Assembly (NCBI GenBank): GCA_963169105.1
Contig: OY720639.1
Span: 53,425,848-53,489,847, forward strand
Reading direction: 5' to 3'
DNA: 64,000 bases
DNA from: Ceriagrion tenellum
Lineage: Eukaryota; Arthropoda; Insecta; Odonata; Coenagrionidae
A model generated the notes under the pieces. The model made no database searches. It worked only from the letters and a program-made list of their open reading frames with translations, and had not been told where the DNA came from. A program made the translations under genes and the position numbers. The number at the start of each line of letters is the position of its first letter. The stretch's first letter is position 1. Shown here in pieces: positions 1 through 11,619 of the stretch.

Positions 1-520
1 CGCATTACGTAGTTTTATCACTGGGGGGAAAGACAAAGACCTTTGTGAGTCACTTCTGTATACATTCACATCTCACTCACTGCATCAATTAGTCACTGCT
101 CCAACTAGAGGGAAAAATACACTTGATCTTTTAGAGACAAATATTCCACACATGGTTGTAAACATATGTACGGATAAGGGAATAAGCGACCACAAGATAG
201 TTAAAGCTAATTTTTCCGTGAGCATGATCAAGAAACCTAATCCACAAAGAAAAATCTACTTGTTTAATAAGGCTGATTACGAAGGTATGAAACGAGAGTT
301 GCAAAAGTCATTTACTAATTTAAAAAAACTAAGTATCAACAGTAATACTGAGGTTTTGTGGAATACTTTCCTCCACGTTACACGATCAGTAGTTAGCAAA
401 TACATACCAAGTAAATGGAAAAGAGCCAATGTAGAGCCTAGGTGGTATAACGCGGAGGTTAGGAAAACATTAAAGCACCAGAGAACATGTCATGCTAGGT
501 TAAAAAGGGCAAAATAAACA
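1..520 (+). pseudogene. LINE endonuclease domain, C-terminal part
   Basis: Translation across the window edge into the open frame ending at 517 gives a conserved end of the LINE endonuclease/exonuclease/phosphatase domain: a stretch reading LHQLVTAPTRG, then NTLDLL, then the GISDHKIV block that contains the SDH motif of this fold (about 175-200). The SDH histidine belongs to the active site in this family. Downstream residues (about 240-510) look like the linker between endonuclease and RT, rich in Lys/Arg and ending in a stop at 515-517. In the family this enzyme nicks target DNA to prime reverse transcription. Only the C-terminal third is present here. Confidence 0.8.
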
Positions 521-599
521 AATCCTCCGAAGAACTATACACAGTCACCGAAAATTACAAAATATCTAAACTCTTAGCAAAGAAAAAGGGTACCGAAGG

Positions 600-2345
600 G
601 CGTTAGCTGATTTCAAAAGTAAATTACTTGGAGAACACTTGAACGATAATCCCAAGGCATTTTGGTCGTATGTTAGGGACACTCAAGGAAATACATTAAC
701 AGTACACACGCTTAAAAATAACAAAGGGGAAAAGCTAACCAACAGTCTACAAAAAGCCAATTCGTTAAACTCATTCTTCAAAAGCATTTTCAATACTTGT
801 ACACCACATCTTTTCGATCCGCAGCCTGTTCGTTCCCAAACATTTATGCTTGAAATTATTATAAATTGTCAAGGACATGTCATAGAACATCAGCTAAAAA
901 ATATCAATCTCAACAAATCCCCCGGTCCATATCAAATACCTGCTTGCGTATATAAAACATTGGCATCAGACATAGCGCCTTACGTAGAATTAACATTTAC
1001 CAAATCTTTAGAAGATCACGTAGTGCCTAAAGACTGGAGAGTAGCAAATGTCACACCTATATTCAAAAGCGGCGACAGGGAAGACCCTAGTAACTATAGG
1101 CCTATTTCTCTCACATCTATTTCGTGTAAGGTATTTGAACACATAATCGTAAGCTCCATTATGAGTCATTTAGATATTAATAAATGATGAATGAATTTAG
1201 ATATTAATAAATGATGAAATTAGATGATTAATAAATAACCAACACGGATTTCGAAAGGGTAGATCTTGCGAAACCCAATTGGTCCTCTTTGTTCATGACA
1301 TCTTGCTCTCGGGGGAAAATAATGTTCAAGTTGACGCGATAGTCCTCGATTTTAAGAAAGCTTTCGATGATGTACCTCACGTTAAGTTACTCTCAAAACT
1401 AGAAGCATATGGAATAGACAAAAACATTATTAGTTGGATTAATCAATTCTTACATGGGCGGGAACAAAGGGTTGTCATAGACGGTATCATGTCAAACACA
1501 GCGTTACATCGGGTGTTCCTCAGGGAAGTGTCATTGGTCCACTTTTATTTCTCTTGTACATAAATGATATTAGCAACGTCGTTAAAAGTAAGCTTAGACT
1601 CTTCGCAGACGACGCGGTTGTGTATAGGGATATTTACAATTCGACTCGTTAACAATCGACCTACTTGCTATTCATGCTTGGTGCGAAAAGTGGCAGATGG
1701 AACTAAACATAAAAAGTGCGTAGCAGTCAGCTTTTGGAAAAAGAAAAATAGGCCAGGTAGGGCTTACAGAATTAATAATACGGAAATTATTCACGCCGAG
1801 TCTGTTAAGTACCTATGGGTCACAATTACTCACGACATATCTTGGGGAAAACATATTCGGGATATATGCGGTCAAGCATACAGGAAGCTAGGCTTTATCA
1901 AGAGAGTACTCAGAAAATGTGATGAGAAAGTGAAAGAACGTTGTTATTTTTCAATCGTTAGGCCTCATCTGGAATATGCTGTTAGTGTATGGGATCCATA
2001 CGAAGTGGGTTGATATCAGAGTTAGATCGCGTGCAGCGAAGAGGAGCTAGGTTTGTGAAACGATGCTATGATAAGTTGGCTAGTGTGTCTGGAGTGTTAG
2101 AAGAATTAGGATGGGAATCGCTATCACAGCGTAGATTAAATTATAGGCTTAACCTCCCAACTAAATTTCAGGAAAATCATTTATCTGACGACGTAATAAA
2201 CATATTATTAACCCCCTCGTACTACGGCAGATTAGATCGCGCCAATAAAATTAAAGAGCTAGATTGTAGAACCGATAGGTATAAAATGTCATTTTTTCCG
2301 CGTACCATTCGGGACCATAACAGCTGTGAGCGTTGTCATGAATAG
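600..2345 (+). pseudogene. LINE reverse transcriptase, broken
   Basis: Successive frames carry the ordered RT blocks. Fingers: NLNKSPGPYQIPA (about 910-950), then DWRVANVTPIFKSGD and NYRPISLTSISCKVFE (1030-1140). Palm: HGFRKGRSCETQL (about 1245-1280) and DFKKAFDDVPH (1345-1380). A frameshift near 1510 puts SGVPQGS out of frame; the catalytic FADD lies at about 1602-1613 in yet another frame. The C-terminal part includes a VKYL-type block near 1805 and RPHLEYAVSVWDP (about 1960-2000), ending after SFFPRTIRD near 2290-2315, a typical terminus of this LINE group. At least three frame changes plus a 3-fold tandem expansion at 1169-1236 inactivate it. Confidence 0.85.
1169..1236 (+). repeat. Short tandem duplication inside the RT pseudogene
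   Basis: The unit TTAGATATTAATAAATGATG occurs twice almost perfectly and a third time in shortened form (starting near 1219). It introduces stop codons between the fingers and palm blocks of copy A. It looks like replication slippage after insertion, because neighbouring RT blocks are otherwise collinear. Confidence 0.8.
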
Positions 2346-2574
2346 TTCGAATTGTGACATTAGCTAGACCGTAGATCTTTCTCGTTATATTCTCTACGTT
2401 CTTATTTATGCATGATATTTTGAATCTGTAGTAGTAGTCTTTGTATCCCTTGCATGTTGGAACGATTGACGATAGAATGTTTCTTAGTTATTAGATTTTT
2501 AATAGGGGCTTTGCATGTGTGGTACGCGGGTTTCAATGTAATTTCGGTGTTCTACCGTATCATTCATGCATGCC

Positions 2575-2650
2575 TCGTGTGGAAGCACCCCCTGCCACAC
2601 ACCCTTTGGGTGGCTGGCAGGGTATGACATAGATGTAGATGTTGATGAAA
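2575..2650 (+). repeat. 3'-terminal hairpin and microsatellite tail of CR1-like copy A
   Basis: The sequence CCCTGCCA...ACCC-TTT-GGGT...TGGCAGGG folds into a stem-loop, followed by a short GATGTA-type tail. The same layout occurs, with base changes, at 3335-3405, 8248-8315, 36645-36705, 38626-38700 and 63745-63795. In CR1/L2-type LINEs a 3' hairpin and short tandem tail act as the RNA recognition site for the RT. That role is inferred here from family knowledge. Confidence 0.75.
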
Positions 2651-3334
2651 TCTCTACTTGGACCACTTTGTTCGCTCGGAATGCGACTGAAAATTTCAAA
2701 CTCCACTTGTTTACGCACCGGACCAATCGTGCTTCAACCGATAGATTGGATAGGTCACTATCGATATTTTCAGTCCATGTCGATAAACCAGGCGATCTGA
2801 GGCCGCTCGCTTGGAATTTTCAGATGGGTCCGAGTTCAGATCGATCTAAGATCGATTGGTAAACGGAGTGAATGAGAGCTGGAGCAGGCATGCTGGTGAT
2901 TATATGAAGCCGAAAGTTCCCTATTTTTCTCACAGCCGTTACGCATCTTTTGAATGATGTTTACTACCGGTCTCCAATTCGTAATTTGTTTTCGTATTAA
3001 TTTTCGTAATTTTCGTTTCGTAAATTTCGTATTATTTTTCGTAATAATTCGTAAGATGATGCCGTTATCTTTTTCAGTTTGTATTAGTATGGCTTCTTTT
3101 GTGATTCTTCCCCAATATCCGGACGCACGAGAAAAGGACGTGGAATAAAGGAAATCAACACGAAGACCAAGGTCGAGGCTTTGCTCTGCACATGCTGACT
3201 TTTCAGCTCCAGCTCTCATTATTCTAATGACGATGGCTAAAGTCTGCCGTCGATACGTTGGCAGTATTCAACAACATCACCCGGAGGGAAAACAGAAATA
3301 CGTATTTTCCCAAACAATTCGCCGGGAAAGCCAT
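2651..3334. other. Unassigned spacer between two LINE copies
   Basis: Sequence between the two converging LINE 3' ends. It contains an AT-rich run of repeated TTCGTAA-type words (about 2980-3055) that looks like a degenerate simple repeat. Open frames on both strands are short, overlap each other and show no recognisable domain. Confidence 0.5.
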
Positions 3335-4205
3335 ATATCTACATCTACGTACTACCCCGCGAGCCGCCGCATGGGCGTGTGGCAGGGGGTGGTAGGTCAC
3401 CAGCCGTGTAAAGATGTACAATTTTTTGGAGGTGAAATGGTGACATGTGCTATGGGAGTGTATTTAGAGGAGATCAGTTTTTATTGTGGTCACTTATTGT
3501 GCGCGGAAAGAACGAGTTTTTGTACCTACTCGGAAAGAACGAGTATTTGTTCGGCAGAGTATCTCTCTTATTTTATCGCATATGTCAGACCTAGAAATGT
3601 AGTGAGGCGACATGATAATATTGACTGTGTTGCTCTGAAACGCACCAGTTCTGAATATCTGAAGCAGCCTAAGCCTAGCGGGCAGCCTACGAGTCTCTAG
3701 GGGCTCATATCTTAACTCCTCTAACAGTTGTGTAACACTATATGCTCGTTTGTAGCAATTGTTAACGAAGCGTGCTGCTTTTATTTGTATTTTGTTATTT
3801 TTTTGGTTAAATCTTTATGACCACGGTCCCAAATGCTCGCGGCGTATTCGAGGTGCGGCCTAACCAGAGCGAAGTAGCATCTCTCTTTTACTTTATCATC
3901 CGAGGACCTTTCTATTATGTATACGTGTATCAAAACTTTGTTTCTTTAATGCTGGGCATCATATGTTTTGTATGTATGCTCCCCACGATATATCTGAAGT
4001 TAAGGTAATTCCAAGATATTTTACTGTATTTGCAGGTTTTATATTTACTCCCCCCACTGTGTAGGTATGGCTTTTGTGTGATGACTTTCGCAGGAAGTGA
4101 ACTGTGGTGCATTTACTAATATTTAATTCTAAACCCCATTCCTGGCACCACGAATGAACGTAGTTAAGGTCAGATGACAGACCTTCAAAGTCCACGTCTT
4201 CGCTT
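3335..4205 (-). mobile_element. CR1/jockey-like LINE, copy B, 5'-truncated, inverted relative to copy A
   Basis: Read on the minus strand from 4205 down, this begins inside the RT thumb with a block reading WCQEWGLELNISKC and then VKYLGITLTSDISW (about 4160-3980). It continues in broken frames through VKERCYFALVRPHLEYA (near 3880) and a duplicated SFFP block (about 3490-3545), and ends with the GC-rich hairpin and GTAGATGTAGAT tail near 3335-3405. Its order matches the C-terminal half of copy A. The 5' truncation is the usual product of incomplete target-primed reverse transcription. Stops and frameshifts show it is a fossil. Confidence 0.85.
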
Positions 4206-4467
4206 TACTATATCTTTCATTGACTTTGTTTACCCCGAAAGGGGATGACTTTACGGGTATGTATAGGTATATGTAATAAGGCTCCAATAACTAGATTATT
4301 ACTTGTCATATTTCGACTTAAAATTAAGAATAATTCCTATCATTCTTACATGACTTAAAAAAATAATCAACGCGCAAATCTTGCGCATGGGTGAAACTCG
4401 TGGGGAAAAAAGCAAGGATCAGCATTCATCACGGGGGCGGGGTGATTCTAATACTCAATGGGAATGT
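4206..4467. other. Intronic spacer beside the ZO-1 exon
   Basis: AT-rich sequence between LINE copy B and the splice donor of the ZO-1-like exon. I see no coding signal or repeat in it. By its position it should be the start of the intron that follows the exon on the minus strand. Confidence 0.5.
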
Positions 4468-4473
4468 ACTTAC
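4468..4473 (-). other. Splice donor of the ZO-1 exon
   Basis: The minus strand reads ...AAACTCTT then GTAAGT, a near-consensus donor. It cuts the codon after KL at its second base, in the middle of PDZ1, where the conserved domain must continue in another exon. Confidence 0.8.
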
Positions 4474-4643
4474 AAGAGTTTCCCCTCGGCGGGTCCAGCC
4501 TTGAGGACGTCCGAGACTGCAATAGCCGGGTCCCCGTTGGCGAAGTGCGGGTTGTCCCGGCCTCCGGATACGGCGATCCCGAAACCGTAGCCGGGGACTC
4601 GCTTGAGAGTGACCGTGTGGAACTCCCAGCCGACACGGTCACC
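4474..4643 (-). CDS. pyd: Coding exon of a ZO-1/polychaetoid tight-junction MAGUK (start of PDZ1)
   Basis: On the minus strand a 170-bp block, much more GC-rich than its surroundings, encodes 56 codons plus two bases. The translation runs from GDRVGWEFHTVTL through GYGFGIAVSGGRDNPHF to AIAVSDVLKAGPAEGKL. This is the first PDZ domain of ZO-1/polychaetoid: GYGFGI is the carboxylate-binding loop, and SGGRDNPHF plus the SDVLK-GGPAEG-type block are hallmarks of ZO proteins. The family scaffolds junction proteins and actin at cell contacts. An acceptor (pyrimidine run ending ACAG) precedes it and GTAAGT follows it, so the exon starts in phase 0 and ends in phase 2. The rest of PDZ1 is not in the 4473 bases to the left and must be further out. 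The frame is intact. Confidence 0.9.
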
Positions 4644-4675
4644 CTGTCCAAGTGGAATGACAAGAGAGAAGAGAT
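4644..4675 (-). other. Splice acceptor of the ZO-1 exon
   Basis: On the minus strand a run rich in C and T (CTCTTCTCTCTTGTCATTCC) leads to TTGGACAG directly before the conserved coding block. This sets the exon start at 4643. A frame upstream is open only by chance: its residues do not resemble ZO-1. Confidence 0.8.
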
Positions 4676-7600
4676 TTAATTGACACGCGTCCTTGTAGAC
4701 AATCAAAAAATCATATCAAATACGGTAAGATACGGCTATAAATATTGTTCCGGGGAAATTGAAAGCCTTCCTCTAGTCTAGGAAGTAACTTGGAAGTGTC
4801 TTTGATAACGTCACGTGGAAATTTGTGACAATCACGAGGACTAGTTATAACTGTATAGATACAATTTTAACACTTATTTTATTGTCCTCAACCAAAATAA
4901 GTGTGAAAATAGTAATCATTAATCACTAATTACTAGAAACTACTAGTATCCGAAATGACTAATTACCACAAAAAATAACAAGGGTAAATACCGGTATATA
5001 AAATTAGTGTGAAATTAGTGATCGATTTTATTTTCCACCATGAACTTCGAGTAATCCACTAGCAATCTTCGTATAATGATACATCAGGATTACCACGAAG
5101 AGAGAAATAGGAAAATTGGCAAAAGTATTGACCAGAAAAGATTTAAAAACTTTGTTTGGTAGGATAAACTAACAGGGTTACAATGATATACTTTCGCTTT
5201 CAGGGTCTTGAAAATACTGGTTCGATTCAAATTTGAAGAAAACTTTCATTATTGCATATCATTTTTCTTCCAATAATATGTGTTTCTCCATGTTCTGGCA
5301 TAAGCAATGTTCAATAAAAGGATACAAAAGGAATGAATACCATAAAGTGGGGGGAGGGTAGTGTGGAGTCCATTTCGTTGCTCATAAAAAAGCGACTTAT
5401 GAAGAATCATTTGGAATGCGAAGTTATCAGTAGTGGTATTTATAAGGCACTAGTAAAAAAGAGCGATAGGAAGGACGCCTAAGCCACCATCGGAATATAC
5501 GAGAGGACAAAACTTTGCCAATCGCTTCGAAGAAAAGTTTCGCACAACCAAATAATCAATTAAAGCTTCCGATTCGAAATTCTTATCATAAGATTTATTT
5601 ATCATCGTTCTTCCATTCTCACAGCAGCATTGCATCAAAATTCTTGATATTAAAGACAGGAAATTAATGAATCACAGAAAGGGAAACATTTACCCGTAGG
5701 TAAATGTAATACTCTTCACTACACTTGAATCTGAAAAGAACCTTGGGAGTTTACGATGAGTTTACATGGTGCAATAACAAAATTACAAACTATAAACCAT
5801 TACAGATTTAGCAGTTAGTCAGTAAAAAACATCATGATTAGGAACCATCAATCCCACGGTTAGATTGCAGCAGATCTCCACGTCGCTCTCCTGACGTGAC
5901 GTTCGTGACGGAGCCAACCGCTTCATTCCTAAGCAATAATTCACTTTGATGTTCTTCAAAATTTGCTCCATGTGCTCCATTCATGGACTTGGGCTGATTC
6001 TTCTCGTTCATTACCTTCTTCCGCTACTGTTTTCAATTGGCCATCATGCCACTCAATGTGCGCATTGAGTTTGTCTCTTCTTCTCGAGAGTTTTCATTGC
6101 ATGTATACATACACTTCATTGATCTTCTATATTCTCCAACTCATCAGAGGACTTACTTATTGATGATGCACTTGACCTAAAAATTGGGCAGATGACAGGA
6201 CCTACATTCCCTATGATTCCATTCGCGAGTATTAAATCATCCCATTTCTACGCACACTAAATCACAGACGCATTATTATGAACTGATAATATTAGTCAAT
6301 ATTATATACCACTTATACCGGGCACATCAGTCCATATCTGATACTGGGATTCGGGGAAGACCGATTAACAAGTTTGCCTTTCGCAACGACCTCAAAAGAA
6401 CCTAGCGTATGGTCTCTTCTTAATTCTAAGTAATCTAGCGTATGTTCTCTTTTAATCTAATTCAGCGAGCAAGAAATTGAATTCCCATCTATATTTCGCT
6501 CATGGATTAGCTCGGAAAAGACGATGTGTACTCGGCCAATGAGCTTGCAGAATTTTTCATGCAATAACATAACGGTCACGGCACAGTTCTGCTCACGTAA
6601 TTAACGAATTCATCTCGAAAGGTCTTTATACTAGAGACTTGCTTCGTCTACGCCCAAGTAGGTCGAGATTCCATCTTTGCACCACTAAAAACTGTGTCCC
6701 AACGAAGTTTAACAACTCTTAAAAAGGCAAGAAATGTCGTAGACGCATGCAACATAATCATGTCAGAAATATTCTTAAGGTGAGATGGGTGACTTTCTCG
6801 TTATGGCATCTAGGCTACGAGACGCCATTTCCACAAGCTCTAACGGCGTCAAGTAATTACATGGCTGACATTTTCATCGCGATATGCACGTTCAAATCAT
6901 CCAAGACAAATAATAAAAAACAATGTTAACCTAGCATAGGTCAACTTTTATTCATGGATAATAATAAAAGTTGCGGCGGATTTAAGAATCCCTCAAGCGA
7001 CATTCCGCTGATGGCAGGCCTCAGCTTTGGTAAAGGAAAAGTAACACACTTAAAGTGGAATTGGTCGAGGTAAATATTTTTAAAAAGATTAATTTTCCGA
7101 AACCTGGGATTCAGCTACAACGCCTTTACCATTAAATGAATGCTTTTCCTCCAAAATTATCAGTTATTAGCTAATAAAACAAAAACTAATAGTTTGAAGC
7201 CATAAATTCACTGCGATCTTATGAAAAGTCATTTGCTTATTATATCAATTTTTCGCAGCGAATAATATTTTAAAATATCCAAGTTTTGACCTTTATTCAT
7301 TTATTCATTACGATAAATTTATACTCTAAACATTTTGCGAGGGTCAACCTCACTCGGAGAGACGAAAGACAAACTGAACAATTTCGGGTGGTGCAATACT
7401 ACGGGCAGAGATACAACATCCAACGCAACTGGTGACTGTCACGCGCAGAAACATTGGCTAAATTCTAAGTCCTTCGCGGGTGTACAGCCCAAAAACTGCA
7501 ACAACATTTTTAGTCTGTGAAAAATTCTTTAACCATGCTAAAATCGGTCTTCAAATTCATTAGCATCACGTTCACCCTCAAGCAATCAACTCTGCCGTTA

Positions 7601-8247
7601 TCTAACGTATCAGGATTCTCGGAAAAGTTGAAAATTGTATTTACTTAGCTTTGTCCTCAGAGAGTCAATTCCCAATACATTAGCGGATTTATTGTATCCA
7701 ATTCCTCATTGGGATTAAATCATCGCGAACGAAATTCTAATATTTGGTGCCAATTTCTATGGAATCCCATCCGGTAAAACATGAAATGATCTATGGTAGA
7801 TTTTCAGGTTAAACTTTTATTTAGGGGCTATGAAAAACCTAGGGAAGCAGCACCATGATGAGACTGAATACAAAGAATGTAACACAACTGAAGCAGACAA
7901 TGGTGGTAGAACACATATCAACAGAGGTGGCACAAAAAAACGAAAAATGGACAAAGTTTTACAGTCACAAAGTAAAGAGATTTCAACGGGCGTTAGGGAC
8001 CACTCCGACGGAAATAATACTCACTTATCTATAGAATATACTTTGGCTTAGGCAATCATACAATGATAATGGGCGTGACTGGTCAAAAGAAATGTGCACC
8101 GTTGGAAATAAATTTGCCCGTCGAGAGAATTTTTGGTTTTTAAATTAAACGCATTCAAGAGCGAAGTCATTCGCCTCTTCCATATGATCGTCATCAATCG
8201 TATTAAAAGCTGGATTAAATCATCCAACTTCACGACTTTGTCATGTT
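4676..8247. other. Unassigned AT-rich stretch, probably intron or 5' flank of the ZO-1-like gene
   Basis: About 3.6 kb with only short, overlapping, low-information open frames. No transposase, RT, tRNA or conserved exon was recognised. A local run of TGACGTGACG-type words sits at about 5890-5915. No support for a gene. Confidence 0.5.
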
Positions 8248-8315
8248 TAAAACATCCACATACACCTACAACCTGCCCTGCGAGCCGCCGTACGGGCCAG
8301 TGGCAGAGGTTGTGA
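8248..8315 (-). repeat. 3' end of a CR1-like LINE (hairpin plus tail)
   Basis: On the minus strand the GC-rich hairpin (containing CGGCGGCTCGCAGGGCAGG) is followed by a decayed GTAGGTGTATGTGGATG tail. It matches the ends of copies A and B in layout. Sequence on the 5' side (up to about 8470 on this strand) may be the remaining 3' region of the same insertion, but no RT block could be read. Confidence 0.65.
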
Positions 8316-8587
8316 AGGCATTAGCCATGAAAAGGGAGGGGGCAGAGAGAAAAGGAAAAACATAGGAAGAGAAAAAGAACAAATTTCAAAATGGAAAGTG
8401 TCAAACAAATTTGTTGCAATGATTACAGGTGTGTGGGAAGGCGTTTTTGTACCTAACATCGTAGAAAATGATCGCGCAACATGGTGTAGACCAACTTTCT
8501 TCAAGATTTAAGTATTTTCCTGAAGCACTTCATTGATGAACAATACTTCTCAATTGAGAGACTAGCAGATGGAGGGTCATCTAAATT

Positions 8588-10566
8588 AGGGTTGTTACAA
8601 GATTCCCGAATTCAAATTCCCTGACTTTTCCCTGACAAAAATCTTCATTTTCCCTGACTTTTTCAAATTCTCTCTTCCAATCGATGCATAACATTTTTGA
8701 AGGGTAAGAGTCAATATAGTACAAAATTCTTTTTAAAACGTATTTCTTTACAATGAACTCACAGAAAAAACAGTAACTTGAAATAACAGTCAAATGAAAG
8801 CCAAAATATGGCGTCAAATTTAAATTGACACATCAAACAAAAAGTCTACATTCAGCGATGTGGACGTAGAACGTACCTAACCACAACATCACAGAAATGC
8901 TATACACGGCCACATAATGCTCTCAGCCTCTCGTCGATAGCATCGCACTCCATTTGGTTTTCTAGCAAAAGTTTGATTTTCCTGTCTTTTAATTCTTTAG
9001 CTTTTTCCCCAATCATTCTTTAATCTTCTCCTTCTGTATCTATTCCTTGTCTTCTTTCGCTCTCTCGCTTCGTACCACTTCATACTCTGCGCGCGCATGT
9101 CGCACTGTTGAAATCACTTTGTCACTAATTTCCACATTAAGAATTCCGCCGGCCAAATTCACTGCGTCGTACACCTGCCTTTGCGTGACCAGTGTCTGTG
9201 GGAGTTTGTTTCCGATACTAACTTCTTTGTTTATGGAAAATCCCCTCTCCACAAAGGCATTTCCATGGCTCAATATTAAAATCATGTGGATCAAATCTAC
9301 CATTAACCCAGAGCACGTCTGCAAAATTAAAATGTGCCTCTAAGAGTGATCAAGATGGATGTGGTCTCGGTCATATTCTTTCAAGCACACAGAGACAGCA
9401 GGTTTGTTAATTATAGTCTTGAACTCAGCTTCTAGCCAGCCGCACTCTAAAGTAGAGAACCACTGCCTTAGCTGCAGCAATGAGAGGCAGTTCCGGGAGC
9501 GAGCAAGATCTGCATCTTCGGATTTCCCTATCAACTTCGGATCATAAAACGTGATAGCCTTGCAAATCTTGTACTGAAGTGGAGGCTTTTCTAATATATT
9601 GGCCACTAATGCCTTTAGAAAAGTAACACACCCTTCTCTAAACTGCAAAATATCCTTCTTCAATACTTGATCCACCTTCCCGATAGCTTCTTTCACAGAG
9701 AAAGTAAGGACTATATCTTTGGCAGGAATGATGTTTCCTTCTTTGGTTACATCAATATCACATACATTTGTGTAAGACAGTAGGTACTATTTCTTTACAA
9801 AGATCTTGTACAAATCTGTGACTAGAGCACATAAATCAGTGTGCAAAAATGGAGCCACAGGGTTGTTTGTTTGATAGGCAGTTAAAAAGGGCTCAATAAG
9901 GCATGCCACATATGAGAAAAAAGTAAGCTTGGGTCCCAACATTTTATCCTTGACAGCTTTAGCCACGTAGGTGAAACTGGCTGACAGAATCTTGTCATTT
10001 TTACCCCCTTTTTCGACTCGTTCGACAAACTTGATCATGTTGGGAAGAATTTTAACCCCAGTGTCCTCTGTCGAACTGTAGTTGAGCCATCGAACAGAAC
10101 AGTACTTTGGAGGAAACACAGAAGATCCCGTCCAGTTGGTGTACTTGGCACGGTAGGCGGATACATCTTTGAAGATGTTGTATGACGCTCTCATGTACAT
10201 TACTATTCCCCACCCAGAGGCATTCACGCCTTCTTTAAAAGCATTGTGGAGAACATGCAAGCCGCATGATCCCATGACAAGTAAAGATGGCTTATGCATA
10301 TGCTAAGGCATATGCACAACTAGCAATGGCTAGCGACGCTCCTCAGGGCGGCAGAGCGTTGAGAGGCGGAAAGACGAACTTGTTTGGCACCCGGGTGACC
10401 CAGGCCAGCTCAGCCAGCCCACAGCGCGGCGGTTCTTTTGGATTGCGCGACATGACATACATTTTCCCAGACACTATGGACAATATTCCCTGACTTTTCC
10501 CTGATTTCCCAGACCCATTTCAAATTCCCTGACTTTTCCCTGATTTCCCTGACCTGTAACAACCCT
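8588..10566 (-). mobile_element. hAT-type DNA transposon, about 2 kb, internally deleted
   Basis: A 12-bp terminal inverted repeat, AGGGTTGTTACA at 8588-8599 and TGTAACAACCCT at 10555-10566, bounds a segment holding a broken hAT transposase on the minus strand. Inside both ends lie copies of TTCCCTGACTTTTCCCTGA-type words (about 8610-8662 and 10490-10553), in direct rather than inverted orientation. The flanks CTAAATTA (8581-8588) and TTAAATAA (10567-10574) match at six of eight bases and may be the decayed 8-bp target duplication of hAT elements. The transposase N-terminal half is missing, so this is a deletion derivative that also carries point damage. Confidence 0.8.
8900..10299 (-). pseudogene. 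hAT transposase, C-terminal two thirds, broken
   Basis: Three minus-strand frames are collinear pieces of one protein. First (10299-9787): GSCGLHVLHNAFKEG, the region after the first catalytic Asp in this hAT group (the expected D position reads VMGSC), then NWTGSSVFPPKYCSVRW. Second (9696-9340): middle region. Third (9324-about 8900): LSHGNAFVERGFSINKE, matching the conserved C-terminal hAT dimerisation block, then a charged helical tail ending in TAG at 8900-8902. Stops separate the pieces near 9785 and 9335. In the family this enzyme cuts and pastes the element in the nucleus. The zinc-finger N-terminus is absent, replaced by about 150 bp of GC-rich unrelated sequence (10300-10450). Confidence 0.75.
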
Positions 10567-10574
10567 TTAAATAA

Positions 10575-11619
10575 TTAAAAATACATGACTTCTGCTTCCC
10601 GGAGGGAGAGCTTCCATCAAGGGAGAGGATTCTTTCCGCAAATTCAAATGGAAATCCGTCCAAAAAGGATAGGGATTTCGCAAAGAAGCTATGCCGGGGA
10701 GAAAGGGGAGGCAATACGAGCATACTACGGGGTTCCAGCGGTAAAACGAAGCTGCCTGCACCGAAGCCCGTAGAGGAAGGCGCATGACGTCCTCCTCGAT
10801 CATTACGGTCACAAAAAATGGATGAAACCTAAATTTTCGTGAAACGACTGAATTCGAAGGCGAGGGATCATCGAATGAGCATATAATTAGTTAATTTTTG
10901 TAGCCTCTTCACTGAAAAATACTTCTCCGTCAAAAATTGTTAATTTATATAGAAGTTTGCATTTTTCTTTCCGATATGAATACGCTTCAACTTGAAAAAC
11001 GAAATATTGCCCAATTCTTCAATATTTCGAGCGCCAAACGGTGGAAACAGTAGGTTTAGTCATCTACTAACATAAAGCAGTGAGGATATACACCATAACT
11101 GTAAAAAAACGCCATTCCTGACCTAGTATTTACCACCTTTAGGAAAGAGGTTCCACTTAGACGGTATGATTCGATCAAATAATGAATTCCACATTTTTCT
11201 CTGATTTGTTTTCAATGCACTAATTTCACTGATAGCATATCGTATCCATTACAAAACAACCGTAACGTACAAATATATAGATTATTAAACGACTCATTTT
11301 TGAATGCATATACTTTCCAACCATACGAACCGGCAACAGCGCCATTTTAAATTAAGTAAATCATTTTGCCTTCAATTATTTCTGCAACTTATTAATACAT
11401 CCCATAAATTAATTTTAAGGGGGAAAAATAAATATTTTATAAAAATTCGATTCCGGGGAGGAAGAGGGACAGTTTTTCACGAAAATGCTATTTGTACTAG
11501 CAAAAAATATAATCTTCCCCAGGTTTGTCCCATCCTCGCACTTTATACCATGCAATTTTAAGTTTGATTTGCGTCGCAAAATACCGAGGTGAGGCATAAT
11601 TTTTTCCGCTTATATCAAG
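10575..11619. other. Unassigned AT-rich stretch
   Basis: No domain, tRNA or long repeat recognised. Short frames on both strands around 10585-10812 overlap each other and look like chance openings in a locally GC-richer patch. Confidence 0.45.

Larger units (their letters stand above)
1..2650 (+). mobile_element. CR1/jockey-like non-LTR retrotransposon, copy A, 5' end outside window
   Basis: A LINE copy reads left to right: end of an apurinic-type endonuclease domain, a reverse transcriptase, a C-terminal region, a 3' UTR, and a 3' end made of a GC-rich hairpin followed by a short GATGTA-type microsatellite tail (about 2620-2650). The coding part is broken by several frameshifts and stops, so the copy is dead. 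The element enters the window already inside the endonuclease, so its promoter and ORF1 are not visible. The order of domains and the RT motifs fit the CR1/jockey group; I cannot separate clades without a phylogeny. A second copy of the same family lies inverted at 3335-4205, and short 3' ends recur elsewhere in the window. Confidence 0.88.
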
